From: Clostridia bacterium
GTDB taxonomy: Bacteria; Bacillota; Clostridia; Oscillospirales; CAG-382
Length of the DNA: 64,000 bases
Assembly: GCA_017456765.1 (NCBI GenBank)
Contig: JAFTIR010000039.1
Location: 1 to 64,000 of the forward strand
Direction of reading: 5' to 3'
How positions within the stretch are numbered: the first letter of the stretch is position 1; each line of letters starts with the position of its first letter. Positions 25,370 to 34,358 of the stretch are shown piece after piece. The notes beneath the pieces are model-generated. The model did no database searches, had not been told where the DNA came from, and saw only the letters and a list, made by a program, of their open reading frames with translations. The translations under genes and the position numbers were made by a program.

Positions 25370-26125
25370 TTAAAAAAGATTTTCAAGCACATCAGACATA
25401 TTGTACATACCGGCGGGCTTTCCAGCAATAAACTCTGCGGCCTTAAGTGCGCCGTCAGCGAAAACCTCACGTGAAAGCGCCGAATGACGAAGGGTAACAT
25501 TTTCATTTCTTCCGGCGAAAATCACTTCGTGTTCGCCGACAATGGAGCCGCCTCTTACCGAATGAATACCGATTTCATTCGCCTGTCTTTTGCGGCGTAC
25601 CTGTGTTCTGTCATATACATAATTTGAGTCTTCCCGCACTTCTTTTATGCCGTCGGCAATCATAAGAGCCGTACCGCTGGGAGCATCAAGCTTCTGGTTG
25701 TGGTGCTGCTCGATTACTTCAATGTCAAAGTCTTCGAGTATTTCGGCGGCTTTTTTCGAAAGTTCAATAAGAAGATTGATGCCAAGACTCATGTTGCCGC
25801 TTCTGAAAACAGCAACCTTTTCACTTGTATTTCTTATGATTTCAAGCTCTTCGTCTGTATAACCGGTTGTACAGAAAATTACAGGTGTGTTTGTCTTTGC
25901 GGCATATTCACAAAGTTTATTTGCCGCCGAGTGATGCGAAAAATCTATAAGTGCATCTGCTTTGCAGGATAGCTCGTTTATATCGGAAACCGTTGGGAAT
26001 TCATGGGGGATACCAAGGTTTACATCAACCCCGGCAACGATTGTGTATTTGTCACTGTTCTTACACATTGCTTCAATAGCTCTTCCCATTCTTCCATTTA
26101 TACCGCTTACAATTATGTTTACCAT
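25370..26125 (-). CDS. dapB: 4-hydroxy-tetrahydrodipicolinate reductase
   Basis: A 251-residue enzyme of lysine/diaminopimelate synthesis. It has the Rossmann motif VSGINGRMGRAI, the catalytic motif EQHHNQKLDAPSGTA (His pair and Lys) and the substrate-binding RGGSIVGEHEV. It reduces the DapA product using NAD(P)H. It follows dapA by 63 bases in the same transcript, which starts at the lysine riboswitch. Length is normal. Confidence 0.96.
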   Translation of the reverse strand: MVNIIVSGINGRMGRAIEAMCKNSDKYTIVAGVDVNLGIPHEFPTVSDINELSCKADALIDFSHHSAANKLCEYAAKTNTPVIFCTTGYTDEELEIIRNTSEKVAVFRSGNMSLGINLLIELSKKAAEILEDFDIEVIEQHHNQKLDAPSGTALMIADGIKEVREDSNYVYDRTQVRRKRQANEIGIHSVRGGSIVGEHEVIFAGRNENVTLRHSALSREVFADGALKAAEFIAGKPAGMYNMSDVLENLF

Positions 26126-26154
26126 ATATCTTTACCATTCCTTGATATTTTTTC

Positions 26155-26176
26155 GGGCGGTCAGAAATGACCGCCC
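26155..26176 (-). other. Hairpin in the dapA-dapB intergenic space
   Basis: A perfect nine-base-pair stem, GGGCGGTCA and TGACCGCCC with a four-base loop, and no T-run downstream on the coding strand. It may stabilise the dapA part of the message or mark a processing site. Confidence 0.55.
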
Positions 26177-26188
26177 CGACATTTGAGT

Positions 26189-27073
26189 TTAGAATTTAAT
26201 TCCTGCTTCTTTCATTATCTGCACCATCTTAGCTCTGTTGCCCTGGGACATTTCGCAAAGGGGAAGTCTGATTTCCTCGCCGCAGAAGCCAAGCTCTGCC
26301 ATAGCAGCCTTTACGGGAATGGGGTTGGTTTCGCAGAAGAGAGCGTTGATGAGGGGGAGATAATCAAGCTGAAGCTTTGCGGCATCTGCCACTCTGCCTT
26401 CGAGCATAGCCTTGCACATTTCGTGTGTTTCTTTGGGAACTACGTTGGAAAGCACCGAAATAACGCCCACGCCGCCGAGAGCCATGATAGGAACTATCTG
26501 GTCGTCGTTACCGGAAATTATTTCAAGGTTTTCGCCGCAGAGGTGGATTGTTTCCGCAACTGCAGAAATGTTTCCGTTTGCTTCCTTTGCCGCTACAATC
26601 TTTTCGTTGTAGGAAAGCTCTTTGTAGGTTTCGGGAAGGATGTTGAGACCGGTTCTCGAAGGAACGTTGTAAACAATCATGGGTTTGTCAACAACATTTG
26701 ACACAGCCTCGAAGTGTTTAACCAAGCCTCTCTGTGTTGTCTTGTTGTAGTAGGGAGTAACGAGAAGAAGCATATCGGCGCCCATTTCGCAGGCATGAGC
26801 CGAAAGGTCGATTGCGTATCTTGTATCGTTGCTTCCCGTACCTGCAATGACAGGGACTCTATGATTAACCGTGTCGATACAGAACTTGATTAAATCCCTG
26901 TGCTCCTTGTCATCAAGCGTTGCGGATTCACCGGTTGTACCGCATACAACAAGCGCATCTATTTCGTTTTTTATCTGGTCTTCGATAAGAGCTTCAAAGC
27001 TTGCATAATCGATTTTGCCGTCTTTCATTGGGGTGATAAGGGCGGTTGCGGCCCCTCTGAATGTGTTTTTCAT
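26189..27073 (-). CDS. dapA: 4-hydroxy-tetrahydrodipicolinate synthase
   Basis: A 294-residue TIM-barrel aldolase that condenses pyruvate with aspartate semialdehyde. It has CGTTGESAT, the catalytic Tyr in MIVYNVPSRTG and the Schiff-base Lys in IVAAKEANGN. The ATG at 27073 follows GGGAGA by nine bases; upstream starts extend into the riboswitch expression platform and are rejected. It is first in dapA-dapB and controlled by a lysine riboswitch. A paralogous NanA-type family member is encoded at 51.2 kb. Confidence 0.96.
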   Translation of the reverse strand: MKNTFRGAATALITPMKDGKIDYASFEALIEDQIKNEIDALVVCGTTGESATLDDKEHRDLIKFCIDTVNHRVPVIAGTGSNDTRYAIDLSAHACEMGADMLLLVTPYYNKTTQRGLVKHFEAVSNVVDKPMIVYNVPSRTGLNILPETYKELSYNEKIVAAKEANGNISAVAETIHLCGENLEIISGNDDQIVPIMALGGVGVISVLSNVVPKETHEMCKAMLEGRVADAAKLQLDYLPLINALFCETNPIPVKAAMAELGFCGEEIRLPLCEMSQGNRAKMVQIMKEAGIKF

Positions 27074-27123
27074 AAAAGTAAATCTCCCTTCGGATGAAAA
27101 AGTAAGTAGTACAGGATTTGCAA

Positions 27124-27150
27124 CAAAAAACGCCGAAAGTACTATCGGCG
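27124..27150 (-). terminator. Expression-platform terminator of the lysine riboswitch
   Basis: On the minus strand CGCCGA and TCGGCG pair across an eight-base loop and are followed by six Ts, about 50 bases before the dapA start. Confidence 0.85.
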
Positions 27151-27198
27151 GTAAAGAATCCTCTGACACCGCACCTCATTTTGCGGCATTCTTTCATC

Positions 27199-27376
27199 CG
27201 ATAGCACAACACACAAAGACTCTTGTGTGACAGTCGCAAGGCTGTTAACCTTACGCCCAGCTTTCGGAATTGTCCTTTCCGACGCTTCGGCACTTTCCCC
27301 TTTGACCTTTTCTCTTTGCTGACACTGCAAAGTTTTACAAGAAAAAGCTACTGATGTCAAATGCTCCTCTATCTAC
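27199..27376 (-). promoter_or_regulatory. Lysine riboswitch aptamer (L box)
   Basis: On the minus strand the closing P1 stem is GATAG (27373-27369) with CTATC (27204-27200). Between them lie the L-box landmarks GATAGAGGAGC, AGTAGC, GGGGAAAGTGCCGAAGC, GCTGGGC, ACAGCC and GCGACTGTCAC in the right order. It lies directly ahead of the terminator and dapA, so lysine excess should switch dapAB off. Confidence 0.9.
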
Positions 27377-27444
27377 ATTATATTTTGTTTTCCTGAAAAT
27401 GCTAAAAAGTAATATGTAAAAATGCACAATACTTTCTTACCTGT

Positions 27445-27473
27445 ATATTACCACTTTCCCTTTGATTTGTCAA
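27445..27473 (-). promoter_or_regulatory. Promoter of the riboswitch-dapAB transcript
   Basis: Minus strand TTGACA, 17-base spacer, TAATAT. A weaker alternative (-10 TATAAT at 27377-27382) lies right before the aptamer. Confidence 0.75.
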
Positions 27474-27554
27474 GATATTTTTGCCAATTAGACTTATTGC
27501 ACAGTTTTGAGGACGAAATATATGAATTTTTCATAAAAAATACTCCTTATGCTA

Positions 27555-27583
27555 TTGACATTTGCTACAAAAAACGATAAAAT
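27555..27583 (+). promoter_or_regulatory. Promoter of the prmA operon
   Basis: TTGACA, 17-base spacer, TAAAAT; leader of about 80 bases. Confidence 0.8.
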
Positions 27584-27671
27584 AGGATAGACATATTTGC
27601 TAATTGGCAAAATAACCAAAAATGCGAGCGGAAACTTGATGCTTTGTAACTGCTCCCGAAAGGAACGTTTT

Positions 27672-28664
27672 ATGTATTGGATAGAAGCGGTTGTTCATAC
27701 AACCAGCAAGGGAATAGAGCCTGTTGCGGGAAGACTGCTTATGAACGGAATTACGGGATATGCTGTCGAGGACAGTGCTGAGTTTGAGGAATTCCTCGAA
27801 GGAGAGGGAGTCTTCTTTGATTATGTCGAGGATGAGCTGCTTAAACTCAAGGATTGTGAAACAACGGTGAAGTTTTATGTTGCAGAGAATTCCCAGGGCG
27901 TTGAGATTCTTCTTGCGGTAAAAAAATCCCTTGAGGAATTGAAAAATATGGACACAGAAGGAGAGTTCGGAACTCTTCTTCTTACAACCGATTCAAAGCT
28001 TGAGGAACAGGATTGGGAGAACAACTGGAAAAAGTATTTCAAGCCCTTTGCTGTCGGAAGGAATCTTTGCATCAAGCCAAGCTGGGAAGAACTTCCGGAA
28101 GAGCTTGCGGGCAAGGTGGTAATTGAACTTGATCCGTCGAGCTCGTTTGGCACGGGTTCTCACACAACCACAAGGCTCTGCCTTGAAATGGTTGAAAAGT
28201 ACATGGAAAAGTCGAGTGGCAATGTGCAGGTGCTTGATATGGGCTGTGGAAGCGGAATATTAGGCATTGCGGCATCTCTTTTGGGCGCTGAGTTTATAAC
28301 GGCTGTTGATATTGACGAAAACTCTGCAAGAATAGCAGGAGAAAATTTTGCGGAAAACAAGATTGCAAAAAACAAGTATAAGGTGCTGGCAGGTAATATT
28401 CTTAACGATCAGAACTTTTATGATAAAGTGACAGCACGGAAATGTGACCTTATTGCGGCAAACATTGTTGCCGATGTCCTTATATGGATGGCACCGGTTT
28501 TCAAAAAGGTGCTGGCAGATGACGGGTATCTTCTTGTTTCCGGAATAATTTCCGAAAGAAGCACTGAGGTTGTGGATGCACTCAGAGAAAACGGACTCGA
28601 GGTTAAGGAATTTGCCGAAAGTCAGGAATGGGCGGCGGTAGTGTTATGCCACGCTTCTTTGTAG
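27672..28664 (+). CDS. prmA: Ribosomal protein L11 methyltransferase
   Basis: A 330-residue SAM-dependent enzyme that methylates ribosomal protein L11. It has an N-terminal L11-recognition domain starting MYWIEAVVHT, then the SAM-binding part with DPSSSFGTGSHTTT, DMGCGSGILGIAAS and LIAANIVADV. The ATG at 27672 is preceded by AAAGGAA; a start at 27597 lacks a ribosome binding site. It overlaps rsmE by 19 bases, the common prmA-rsmE pairing in Firmicutes. Confidence 0.95.
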   Translation: MYWIEAVVHTTSKGIEPVAGRLLMNGITGYAVEDSAEFEEFLEGEGVFFDYVEDELLKLKDCETTVKFYVAENSQGVEILLAVKKSLEELKNMDTEGEFGTLLLTTDSKLEEQDWENNWKKYFKPFAVGRNLCIKPSWEELPEELAGKVVIELDPSSSFGTGSHTTTRLCLEMVEKYMEKSSGNVQVLDMGCGSGILGIAASLLGAEFITAVDIDENSARIAGENFAENKIAKNKYKVLAGNILNDQNFYDKVTARKCDLIAANIVADVLIWMAPVFKKVLADDGYLLVSGIISERSTEVVDALRENGLEVKEFAESQEWAAVVLCHASL

Positions 28665-29398
28665 ACAAAAGCGACATCCTTGCAGATAAAAAGATTGTAA
28701 TCGGCGGCGAGGATGCGAAGCATATATCCCTTTCACTCAGGGCACGGGTCGGAGAAAGACTTGTTGCCTGTGACGGTCAGGGAACGGACTACGACTGTGA
28801 AATATCGGATATAACGAAAAACGAGGTAACTCTTTCGGTTCTCGAAGAAAAAAAGAGTGATGCAGAACCCGATGTAGAGGTGACTCTTTACCAGGCGCTT
28901 GTAAAATCGGATAAATTTGATTTTATTGTGCAGAAATGTACAGAACTTGGTGTTTCAAGAATCGTCCCGGTTGTGACTGACAGATGTGTGTCAAAACCGG
29001 ATGATGCGTCTTTGGAAAAGAAACTTTTGCGGTGGAACAAAATCGCGAAGGAAGCAGCAATGCAAAGCGGCAGAGGAAGAGTACCTGCGGTCGAAAATGC
29101 GGTTTCTTTTGGAGAAGCCATTGACCGGTTAAAGGTTTCAGACTGCGGATTTGTCTGCTATGAAGCAAATCCGCATATCCCCATAAACGAGATATATGAA
29201 AAATGCGGTGAGAAAGGAAAGATAAAAAATATATCCTTTCTCATAGGGCCGGAGGGCGGCATATCCGAAAAAGAGGCAGGGAGTGCAATTGCAAATGATG
29301 TTTTTCTTGCAAGCCTCGGACCGAGAATCCTGAGGGCGGAAACAGCACCGCTTTGTGTAATGTCATCTCTCATGCTTTTGTCCGGAAATATGATATAG
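28646..29398 (+). CDS. rsmE: 16S rRNA (uracil-1498-N3)-methyltransferase
   Basis: A 250-residue SPOUT methyltransferase with an N-terminal PUA-like domain (MPRFFVDKSDI, GEDAKHISLSLRARVGE) and the SAM knot LIGPEGGISEKEAG and LGPRILRAETAPL. It modifies U1498 of 16S rRNA. The ATG at 28646 lies inside the end of prmA, so translation is coupled. Length is typical. Confidence 0.96.
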   Translation: MPRFFVDKSDILADKKIVIGGEDAKHISLSLRARVGERLVACDGQGTDYDCEISDITKNEVTLSVLEEKKSDAEPDVEVTLYQALVKSDKFDFIVQKCTELGVSRIVPVVTDRCVSKPDDASLEKKLLRWNKIAKEAAMQSGRGRVPAVENAVSFGEAIDRLKVSDCGFVCYEANPHIPINEIYEKCGEKGKIKNISFLIGPEGGISEKEAGSAIANDVFLASLGPRILRAETAPLCVMSSLMLLSGNMI

Positions 29399-29447
29399 AA
29401 ATTTGACTTTTTAAAAATAAATTTAATTCAGATACGGAGTGTTGGTA

Positions 29448-30287
29448 TTGTCATCATTTAAGAAAAAACAGAATGACAGATATGTCCTGAAAAAAGCAGA
29501 CATTGACTTTTACAAAATGACAGGCGTGTTTGCCATTGCCTGCGTTTTTGTTCTGCTGGTGCTAAAAATGCAGGATACGGGACTCGAAAGGATAGCATCG
29601 GGTAAAAATCTCACCCATAATTTCTATTCCTTCTGTCATACACCGCTGTTTGCGGTAATATCCCTTGTGGCTTTGGCGGGCGCCGTGGCTTGGTTTGCAT
29701 ATTGCAAAGCAAAAAAAGTTGATGAAACGTACAGGATTTTTTCGAGTACAAACTGCCTTGCGGTTGTTCTTTACCTCGGTTTCTTTTCGGCTTGCTTCGG
29801 TCTCAGGAGTGCGAGCTCGCTCCACAGCTTTTTCATTGTAGTGACAATCTGCCTTGCTCTTTTGTATTATTCTTCAAAAATATATAATATTGACTTTGTT
29901 GTTTATTCGTCCATGACTCTGGCCGTGGCGGTTGCCGTGTACCTTTGGGCGATGCGGTTTGAAACGCACATGGTGATTCTTAAGCTTATAATCGCGGCGG
30001 CAGGAATTGCGGTATGCGTGATGTTTAAGAAGAATGTTTCGGGACTGAAAATTTCAAAACACAGAAAAGAATCGTTTTTGATTTTTCCATGCTACATAGC
30101 GCTGATATTCGGAATAGTGTTTATGTTCTGGGCTTACTTCCAAAATATGGAATTTTTCAGAACAAGCGATATGCTGATGAGTATTCAGCGGGCAATTTTC
30201 CTCAATCGAAGCATGATGCTCATAGTAGTCTTTGCACAGTATATTGTGTTTGCGGTGGTTTATACCGTAAGACGCATCAAGGATTAA
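29448..30287 (+). CDS. Unrecognised polytopic membrane protein
   Basis: A 279-residue protein with a short basic N-terminus (SSFKKKQNDR) and about seven or eight helices spread over the whole length. No family motif is recognised. A TTG at 29448 is chosen because GGAG lies eight bases before it; a GTG at 29439 overlaps that site. It sits between rsmE and a PucR-type regulator within the run leading to ftsEX, so it may have an envelope role, but this rests on position only. Confidence 0.7.
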   Translation: MSSFKKKQNDRYVLKKADIDFYKMTGVFAIACVFVLLVLKMQDTGLERIASGKNLTHNFYSFCHTPLFAVISLVALAGAVAWFAYCKAKKVDETYRIFSSTNCLAVVLYLGFFSACFGLRSASSLHSFFIVVTICLALLYYSSKIYNIDFVVYSSMTLAVAVAVYLWAMRFETHMVILKLIIAAAGIAVCVMFKKNVSGLKISKHRKESFLIFPCYIALIFGIVFMFWAYFQNMEFFRTSDMLMSIQRAIFLNRSMMLIVVFAQYIVFAVVYTVRRIKD

Positions 30288-30317
30288 GACGGACAATCAG
30301 AAAGGATGAAATAATAA

Positions 30318-31403
30318 ATGTCTACAAGAGTTTTTCAGAGTGTTATAAATCAGCTTAAGGATACGGTTGACAGAACAATTGCCGTAATTGACGACACAGG
30401 CGTTATAATTGCCTGTAGCGAGCTCGTCAGAATCGGAGAAAAGCAGACAGGCGTTGTTGACTTGTTCTCTTCCGATGATGAGGTTGTTACGGCCGGAGGA
30501 AATACATACAGACTTATAGGCAGCATCGCAAAGATTGATAATATCATAATGGTGCAGGGTGAGGACAGAGAAAGTGCGGATGTGTGCGCTGTTCTTGCAG
30601 TTTCCTTTATGAATATCAAGAATCTTTACGGAGAAAAATACGACAAATCCAGCTTTATCAAGAACATTATCCTTGACAATATACTTCCCAGTGATATTTA
30701 TATAAAGGCAAAGGAGCTTCATTTCAATGCCGAAGCTTCAAGAGCAGTGTTCTTTGTACGTTTTGCAGAAAAGGGAGAGGTTATTCCCTATGATATAATG
30801 CAAAATATGTTCCCCGATAAAAACAAGGACTATGTTATAAGCATCGGCGAAAACGATGTTGTTCTCGTCAAAGAAGTAAAGACGGGAATTGACCAGAAGG
30901 AACTCGAAAAAATTGCGCACTCCATTGTTGACACAATAAGTGCAGAGTTCTTCCATTCCGTGACAATCGGTATCGGTTCCGTTTCTGAAAACATAAAAGA
31001 CCTTGCAACCGCCTTCAGAGAAAGCCAGGTTGCGATTGAAGTCGGAAAGGTGTTTGACACCAAGAAGAGTGTCATCAGCTATGAGAACCTCGGTATAGGT
31101 AGACTTATTTATCAGCTTCCCACAACACTTTGTGAAATGTTTTTGCAGGAAGTGTTCAAGAAGGGCAGTCTTGAAAGTCTTGACCATGAAACCCTTATGA
31201 CAATTCAGGCATTCTTTGAAAACAACCTCAATGTTTCTGAAACATCAAGAAAGCTCTTTGTACACAGAAATACTCTTGTGTACAGGCTTGAAAAAATCAG
31301 AAAGATTACAGGACTTGACCTTCGTGAATTCGAGCATGCCATTACATTCAAGGTTGCACTCATGGTTAAAAAGTATCTTACCTCCAAACCCGTCAAATAC
31401 TAA
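30318..31403 (+). CDS. PucR/CdaR-type transcriptional regulator
   Basis: A 361-residue protein. The N-terminus (residues 1-110) is similar to a sugar-diacid recognition domain: VFQSVINQLKDTVDRTIAVIDDTGVIIACS. A central GGDEF-like region follows, and the C-terminal PucR helix-turn-helix has NNLNVSETSRKLFVHRNTLVYRLEKI, which fixes the family. AAAGGA precedes the ATG. It lies 15 bases before ftsE and shares its transcript, an unexpected place for a metabolite-responsive regulator. The ligand is unknown. Confidence 0.87.
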   Translation: MSTRVFQSVINQLKDTVDRTIAVIDDTGVIIACSELVRIGEKQTGVVDLFSSDDEVVTAGGNTYRLIGSIAKIDNIIMVQGEDRESADVCAVLAVSFMNIKNLYGEKYDKSSFIKNIILDNILPSDIYIKAKELHFNAEASRAVFFVRFAEKGEVIPYDIMQNMFPDKNKDYVISIGENDVVLVKEVKTGIDQKELEKIAHSIVDTISAEFFHSVTIGIGSVSENIKDLATAFRESQVAIEVGKVFDTKKSVISYENLGIGRLIYQLPTTLCEMFLQEVFKKGSLESLDHETLMTIQAFFENNLNVSETSRKLFVHRNTLVYRLEKIRKITGLDLREFEHAITFKVALMVKKYLTSKPVKY

Positions 31404-31418
31404 TAAAGGAATACCCAA

Positions 31419-32162
31419 ATGATTGAATTTAAGAACGTATCCAAAACATATGACAACAGAGAATACGTCCTCAACGATGTGAATCTTCGTATTGAGGATG
31501 GAGAATTTGTTTTTATAGTGGGAAAATCGGGCTCAGGTAAAACCACGCTTACAAAGCTTCTTCTGAGAGAAGAAAAGGTGAGCTCGGGAAGAATTGTTAT
31601 AAACGGTTTCCGCCTTGATAAGATGAGAAAAGGAAAGGTGCCGTATCTCAGAAGAGAAATCGGTATGGTTTTTCAGGACTTCCGTCTTTTCCCAAAGAAA
31701 AACGTATATGAAAATGTTGCTTTTGCCATGCAGGTTATTGGTGCATCTTCGAGTTCTATAAAGAAAAGAGTGCCGTTTTTCTTGAACCTTGTGGGGCTTT
31801 CAAATAAGATGAAATCCTTTCCCACACAGCTTTCGGGAGGCGAGCAGCAGAGAGTTGCCCTTGCACGTGCCATTGTAAATAATCCCAATATTATTATTGC
31901 GGACGAGCCTACAGGTAACCTCGACCCGGAAATGAGCCGTGAAATCATGGACCTTCTCATGACACTCAACGAAAAACTCGGAAAGACAGTCATCGTTGTA
32001 ACTCATGAGCAGAATCTTGTAAGCATGTGCAACAAAAGAGTTATAACTATAGGCGAGGGCGGAATTGTAAGCGACATTCCTTCACACCCTTGTGATTTTG
32101 TGAAAAAAGATGAGGAAGAAAACCTTGTCGAAGAAACGGGCGGTGCAGAAAATGAAGTTTAG
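31419..32162 (+). CDS. ftsE: Cell division ATP-binding protein FtsE
   Basis: A 247-residue ABC ATPase. Walker A is [11 protein letters not shown], the signature [15 protein letters not shown], and Walker [13 protein letters not shown]. The sequence start [13 protein letters not shown] is typical of FtsE. It drives FtsX to activate a peptidoglycan hydrolase at the division site or side wall. The C-terminal 20 residues are an acidic extension. It overlaps ftsX by 11 bases. Confidence 0.95.
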   Translation: MIEFKNVSKTYDNREYVLNDVNLRIEDGEFVFIVGKSGSGKTTLTKLLLREEKVSSGRIVINGFRLDKMRKGKVPYLRREIGMVFQDFRLFPKKNVYENVAFAMQVIGASSSSIKKRVPFFLNLVGLSNKMKSFPTQLSGGEQQRVALARAIVNNPNIIIADEPTGNLDPEMSREIMDLLMTLNEKLGKTVIVVTHEQNLVSMCNKRVITIGEGGIVSDIPSHPCDFVKKDEEENLVEETGGAENEV

Positions 32163-33048
32163 ACTTTTCACCTTCATTAAAGAGGGCTTCAAAGGCTTTT
32201 TCAGAAACGGTCTTATGAGTATTGCTTCAATTCTTGTTCTGTTTTCGTCGCTTTTCCTAATTGGTATTTTCACAACTCTTATACGAAATGTAAACTATAA
32301 TCTCGATGAGATGCAGGATTTCAAGGAGCTTATCTGCTATATGGAGCTTGATGCGACCGACGAGCAGATTGCGAATGCGCAAACCGAAATCAATGGCTTC
32401 AGTCATGCTACAAAAGTTACATTTGTTTCCAAAGAAGAGGCACTTGAAAAGGAAAGACAGAAGTATAACAACCAAGAATATAAACAACTTTTTGAAATGT
32501 ATGAAAACGGCAGAGCAAATCCTCTTCCCGATGCCTTCAGAGTTGAATACGATTCGGTAAGCAGCCTTGATACCTTGGAGGAACAGCTTATCCGTGTTGA
32601 CGGTGTTGAAAGTATCCGTAACAGCAACGAAATTGCGCAAAACATTGAAAAATTAAAGAACATTATCACAATCGGCGGCACCTGGCTTATGGTTCTGTTG
32701 GTTGTAGTATCGGTGTTTGTTATCGCAAATACGATTAAAATTACGTATCATTCAAGAGAGCTTGAAATCGGAATAATGAGATATATCGGCGCAACAAAGT
32801 ATTATATAACAATGCCATTTGTTGTTGAAAGTATAATAATATCCGCGGTTGCAGCGGGACTCGGTTATCTTGCACAGTGGTATACTTATACTCGTTTTGT
32901 TGAAGGGATTACTGCAAAGTACCAGATAATAAAGGTAATTCCTTTTGCTGAAATGAATGATTTGTTCCTTATTATTTATTTTGGTGCCGGTCTTTTTATA
33001 GGTGTATTCGGCAGTATAGTCACAATCAGAAAGTACATGAAAGTGTAA
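32152..33048 (+). CDS. ftsX: Cell division protein FtsX
   Basis: A 298-residue membrane protein with the FtsX layout: one N-terminal helix (about residues 22-44), an extracellular domain of about 110 residues that binds the hydrolase partner, and three C-terminal helices with HSRELEIGIMRYIGATKYY. The ATG at 32152 overlaps the ftsE end and gives the normal length; a longer form has no support. The M23 hydrolase 25 bases downstream is the likely partner. Confidence 0.95.
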   Translation: MKFRLFTFIKEGFKGFFRNGLMSIASILVLFSSLFLIGIFTTLIRNVNYNLDEMQDFKELICYMELDATDEQIANAQTEINGFSHATKVTFVSKEEALEKERQKYNNQEYKQLFEMYENGRANPLPDAFRVEYDSVSSLDTLEEQLIRVDGVESIRNSNEIAQNIEKLKNIITIGGTWLMVLLVVVSVFVIANTIKITYHSRELEIGIMRYIGATKYYITMPFVVESIIISAVAAGLGYLAQWYTYTRFVEGITAKYQIIKVIPFAEMNDLFLIIYFGAGLFIGVFGSIVTIRKYMKV

Positions 33049-33073
33049 TTTGTCAGAAAGGAGGGCTTTTCGG

Positions 33074-34282
33074 ATGTCATATAGGAGCCGCAGGTTCATC
33101 GGAACTTTTGCAATGATTGTTGTAATGAGTTTGGTTACTGTTTTTCTTATGTGTTTTGATACAGTGAGCGTTTCGGCAACTTCTGCAAGCAGCGGAGTTT
33201 CCATACACGAACTCGAAAACAGTTTGAAAAATGCGCAGGCTGAGGAAAAGAAATTAAAACAGTTAAAGCAAGACGCTGCAGCACAGGTGGCATCTTATGA
33301 GGCCCAGATACAAGAACTTGACAGCGAAATATCCAATCTTACCGAACAGTTGACACTTGTTGAAAGACTTTTCGAACAGTGGAATCTGGACAAGGAAGAG
33401 ACGGAGAAGAATATCGCTTCACTTGAAGAAAAAAAAGAACATGAAATTCAGGCATTTGAATCAATGCTGAGAATGTCATATCAGTATGGCTCAGATACAT
33501 ACTTTAATCTGATTTTCGGCTCTCAGGATATAGGAGATTTTCTCTCAAGGGCAGACCTTATCGGATATCATCTCAAAGCAAATGATAACATTCTTGACAG
33601 TCTTTCGGGTACTATAAATGAACTTGAGACTGCCAACGAACAGTATACAAAGTCTATCAATAAAATAGACAGTTACTCAAATCAGCAAAAAGAGCTTCAG
33701 GCGCAGCTTGAAGAACGAAGTGAATTTGCAAGACAGAAAAAGCTCGAATTTGAAGCGGACAGAAAGAAGTATGACGAGCAGCTCAGTGCAAAGAGTGCTG
33801 AAATGGCTGATATGCAGGCACAAATCCAGGCATATTATGCAGAACAGCTGAAGAACGGAAACACTCAAAAGTACGAGGGCGGCACATTCTTTATTCCTCT
33901 TCCCATAGGAAGCTATAGATTAACATCGCAGTTTGAAGTAAGAACAAGCCCGATTACGGGTAAAATAGAAAGCCACAACGGTCTCGATATGGCGGCTCCC
34001 GGCGGAACCCAGATTTACGCTGCAGCCGGCGGAACGGTAATTGACTCAAGATATAGTAACTCTTGGGGAAATGTCATACAGATTGACCACGGCGGAGGAC
34101 TTGTGACTCTCTATGCTCATTGTAGCTATAGGGGAGTTCAGAAGGGACAGACTGTAGCCAAGGGTACGCCTATAGGAAAAGTAGGAACAACAGGTTGGTC
34201 AACGGGAAATCATCTGCATTTTACCGTTTATGAAAACGGAGTTGCGGTGAATCCTCTGAAATACCTGCCTTCAAACGTTTAA
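33074..34282 (+). CDS. FtsEX-associated coiled-coil M23 peptidoglycan hydrolase (EnvC-like)
   Basis: A 402-residue protein with an N-terminal membrane helix or signal (residues 9-33), a long coiled coil (about 40-260) of the kind that docks on FtsX, and a C-terminal LytM/M23 domain. The zinc motifs HNGLDMAAPGG, YAHC and HLHFTVYENG are all present, so the enzyme is probably active, unlike E. coli EnvC. AAAGGAGGG precedes the ATG at 33074. It follows ftsX and ends before a terminator. Confidence 0.93.
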   Translation: MSYRSRRFIGTFAMIVVMSLVTVFLMCFDTVSVSATSASSGVSIHELENSLKNAQAEEKKLKQLKQDAAAQVASYEAQIQELDSEISNLTEQLTLVERLFEQWNLDKEETEKNIASLEEKKEHEIQAFESMLRMSYQYGSDTYFNLIFGSQDIGDFLSRADLIGYHLKANDNILDSLSGTINELETANEQYTKSINKIDSYSNQQKELQAQLEERSEFARQKKLEFEADRKKYDEQLSAKSAEMADMQAQIQAYYAEQLKNGNTQKYEGGTFFIPLPIGSYRLTSQFEVRTSPITGKIESHNGLDMAAPGGTQIYAAAGGTVIDSRYSNSWGNVIQIDHGGGLVTLYAHCSYRGVQKGQTVAKGTPIGKVGTTGWSTGNHLHFTVYENGVAVNPLKYLPSNV

Positions 34283-34291
34283 TTTTATAAA

Positions 34292-34326
34292 ACTACGGCG
34301 GTTTTGCTCACCGCCGTGAGTTTGTT
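34292..34326 (+). terminator. Terminator after the M23 gene
   Basis: ACGGCGGT-TTTGCTC-ACCGCCGT hairpin followed by GAGTTTGTTT. It lies 33 bases before the S41 peptidase start and may only partly stop transcription. Confidence 0.7.
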
Positions 34327-34358
34327 TATATACCCGAGAAAGAAACAGAGGTGCGAGA

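Noticed and set aside
27074-27169. N-terminal extension of DapA
   Set aside because: It would run into the lysine riboswitch expression platform; GGGAGA before 27073 marks the true start.
27597-27671. N-terminal extension of PrmA from an ATG-like start at 27597
   Set aside because: The ATG at 27672 has AAAGGAA and matches the conserved L11 methyltransferase start.
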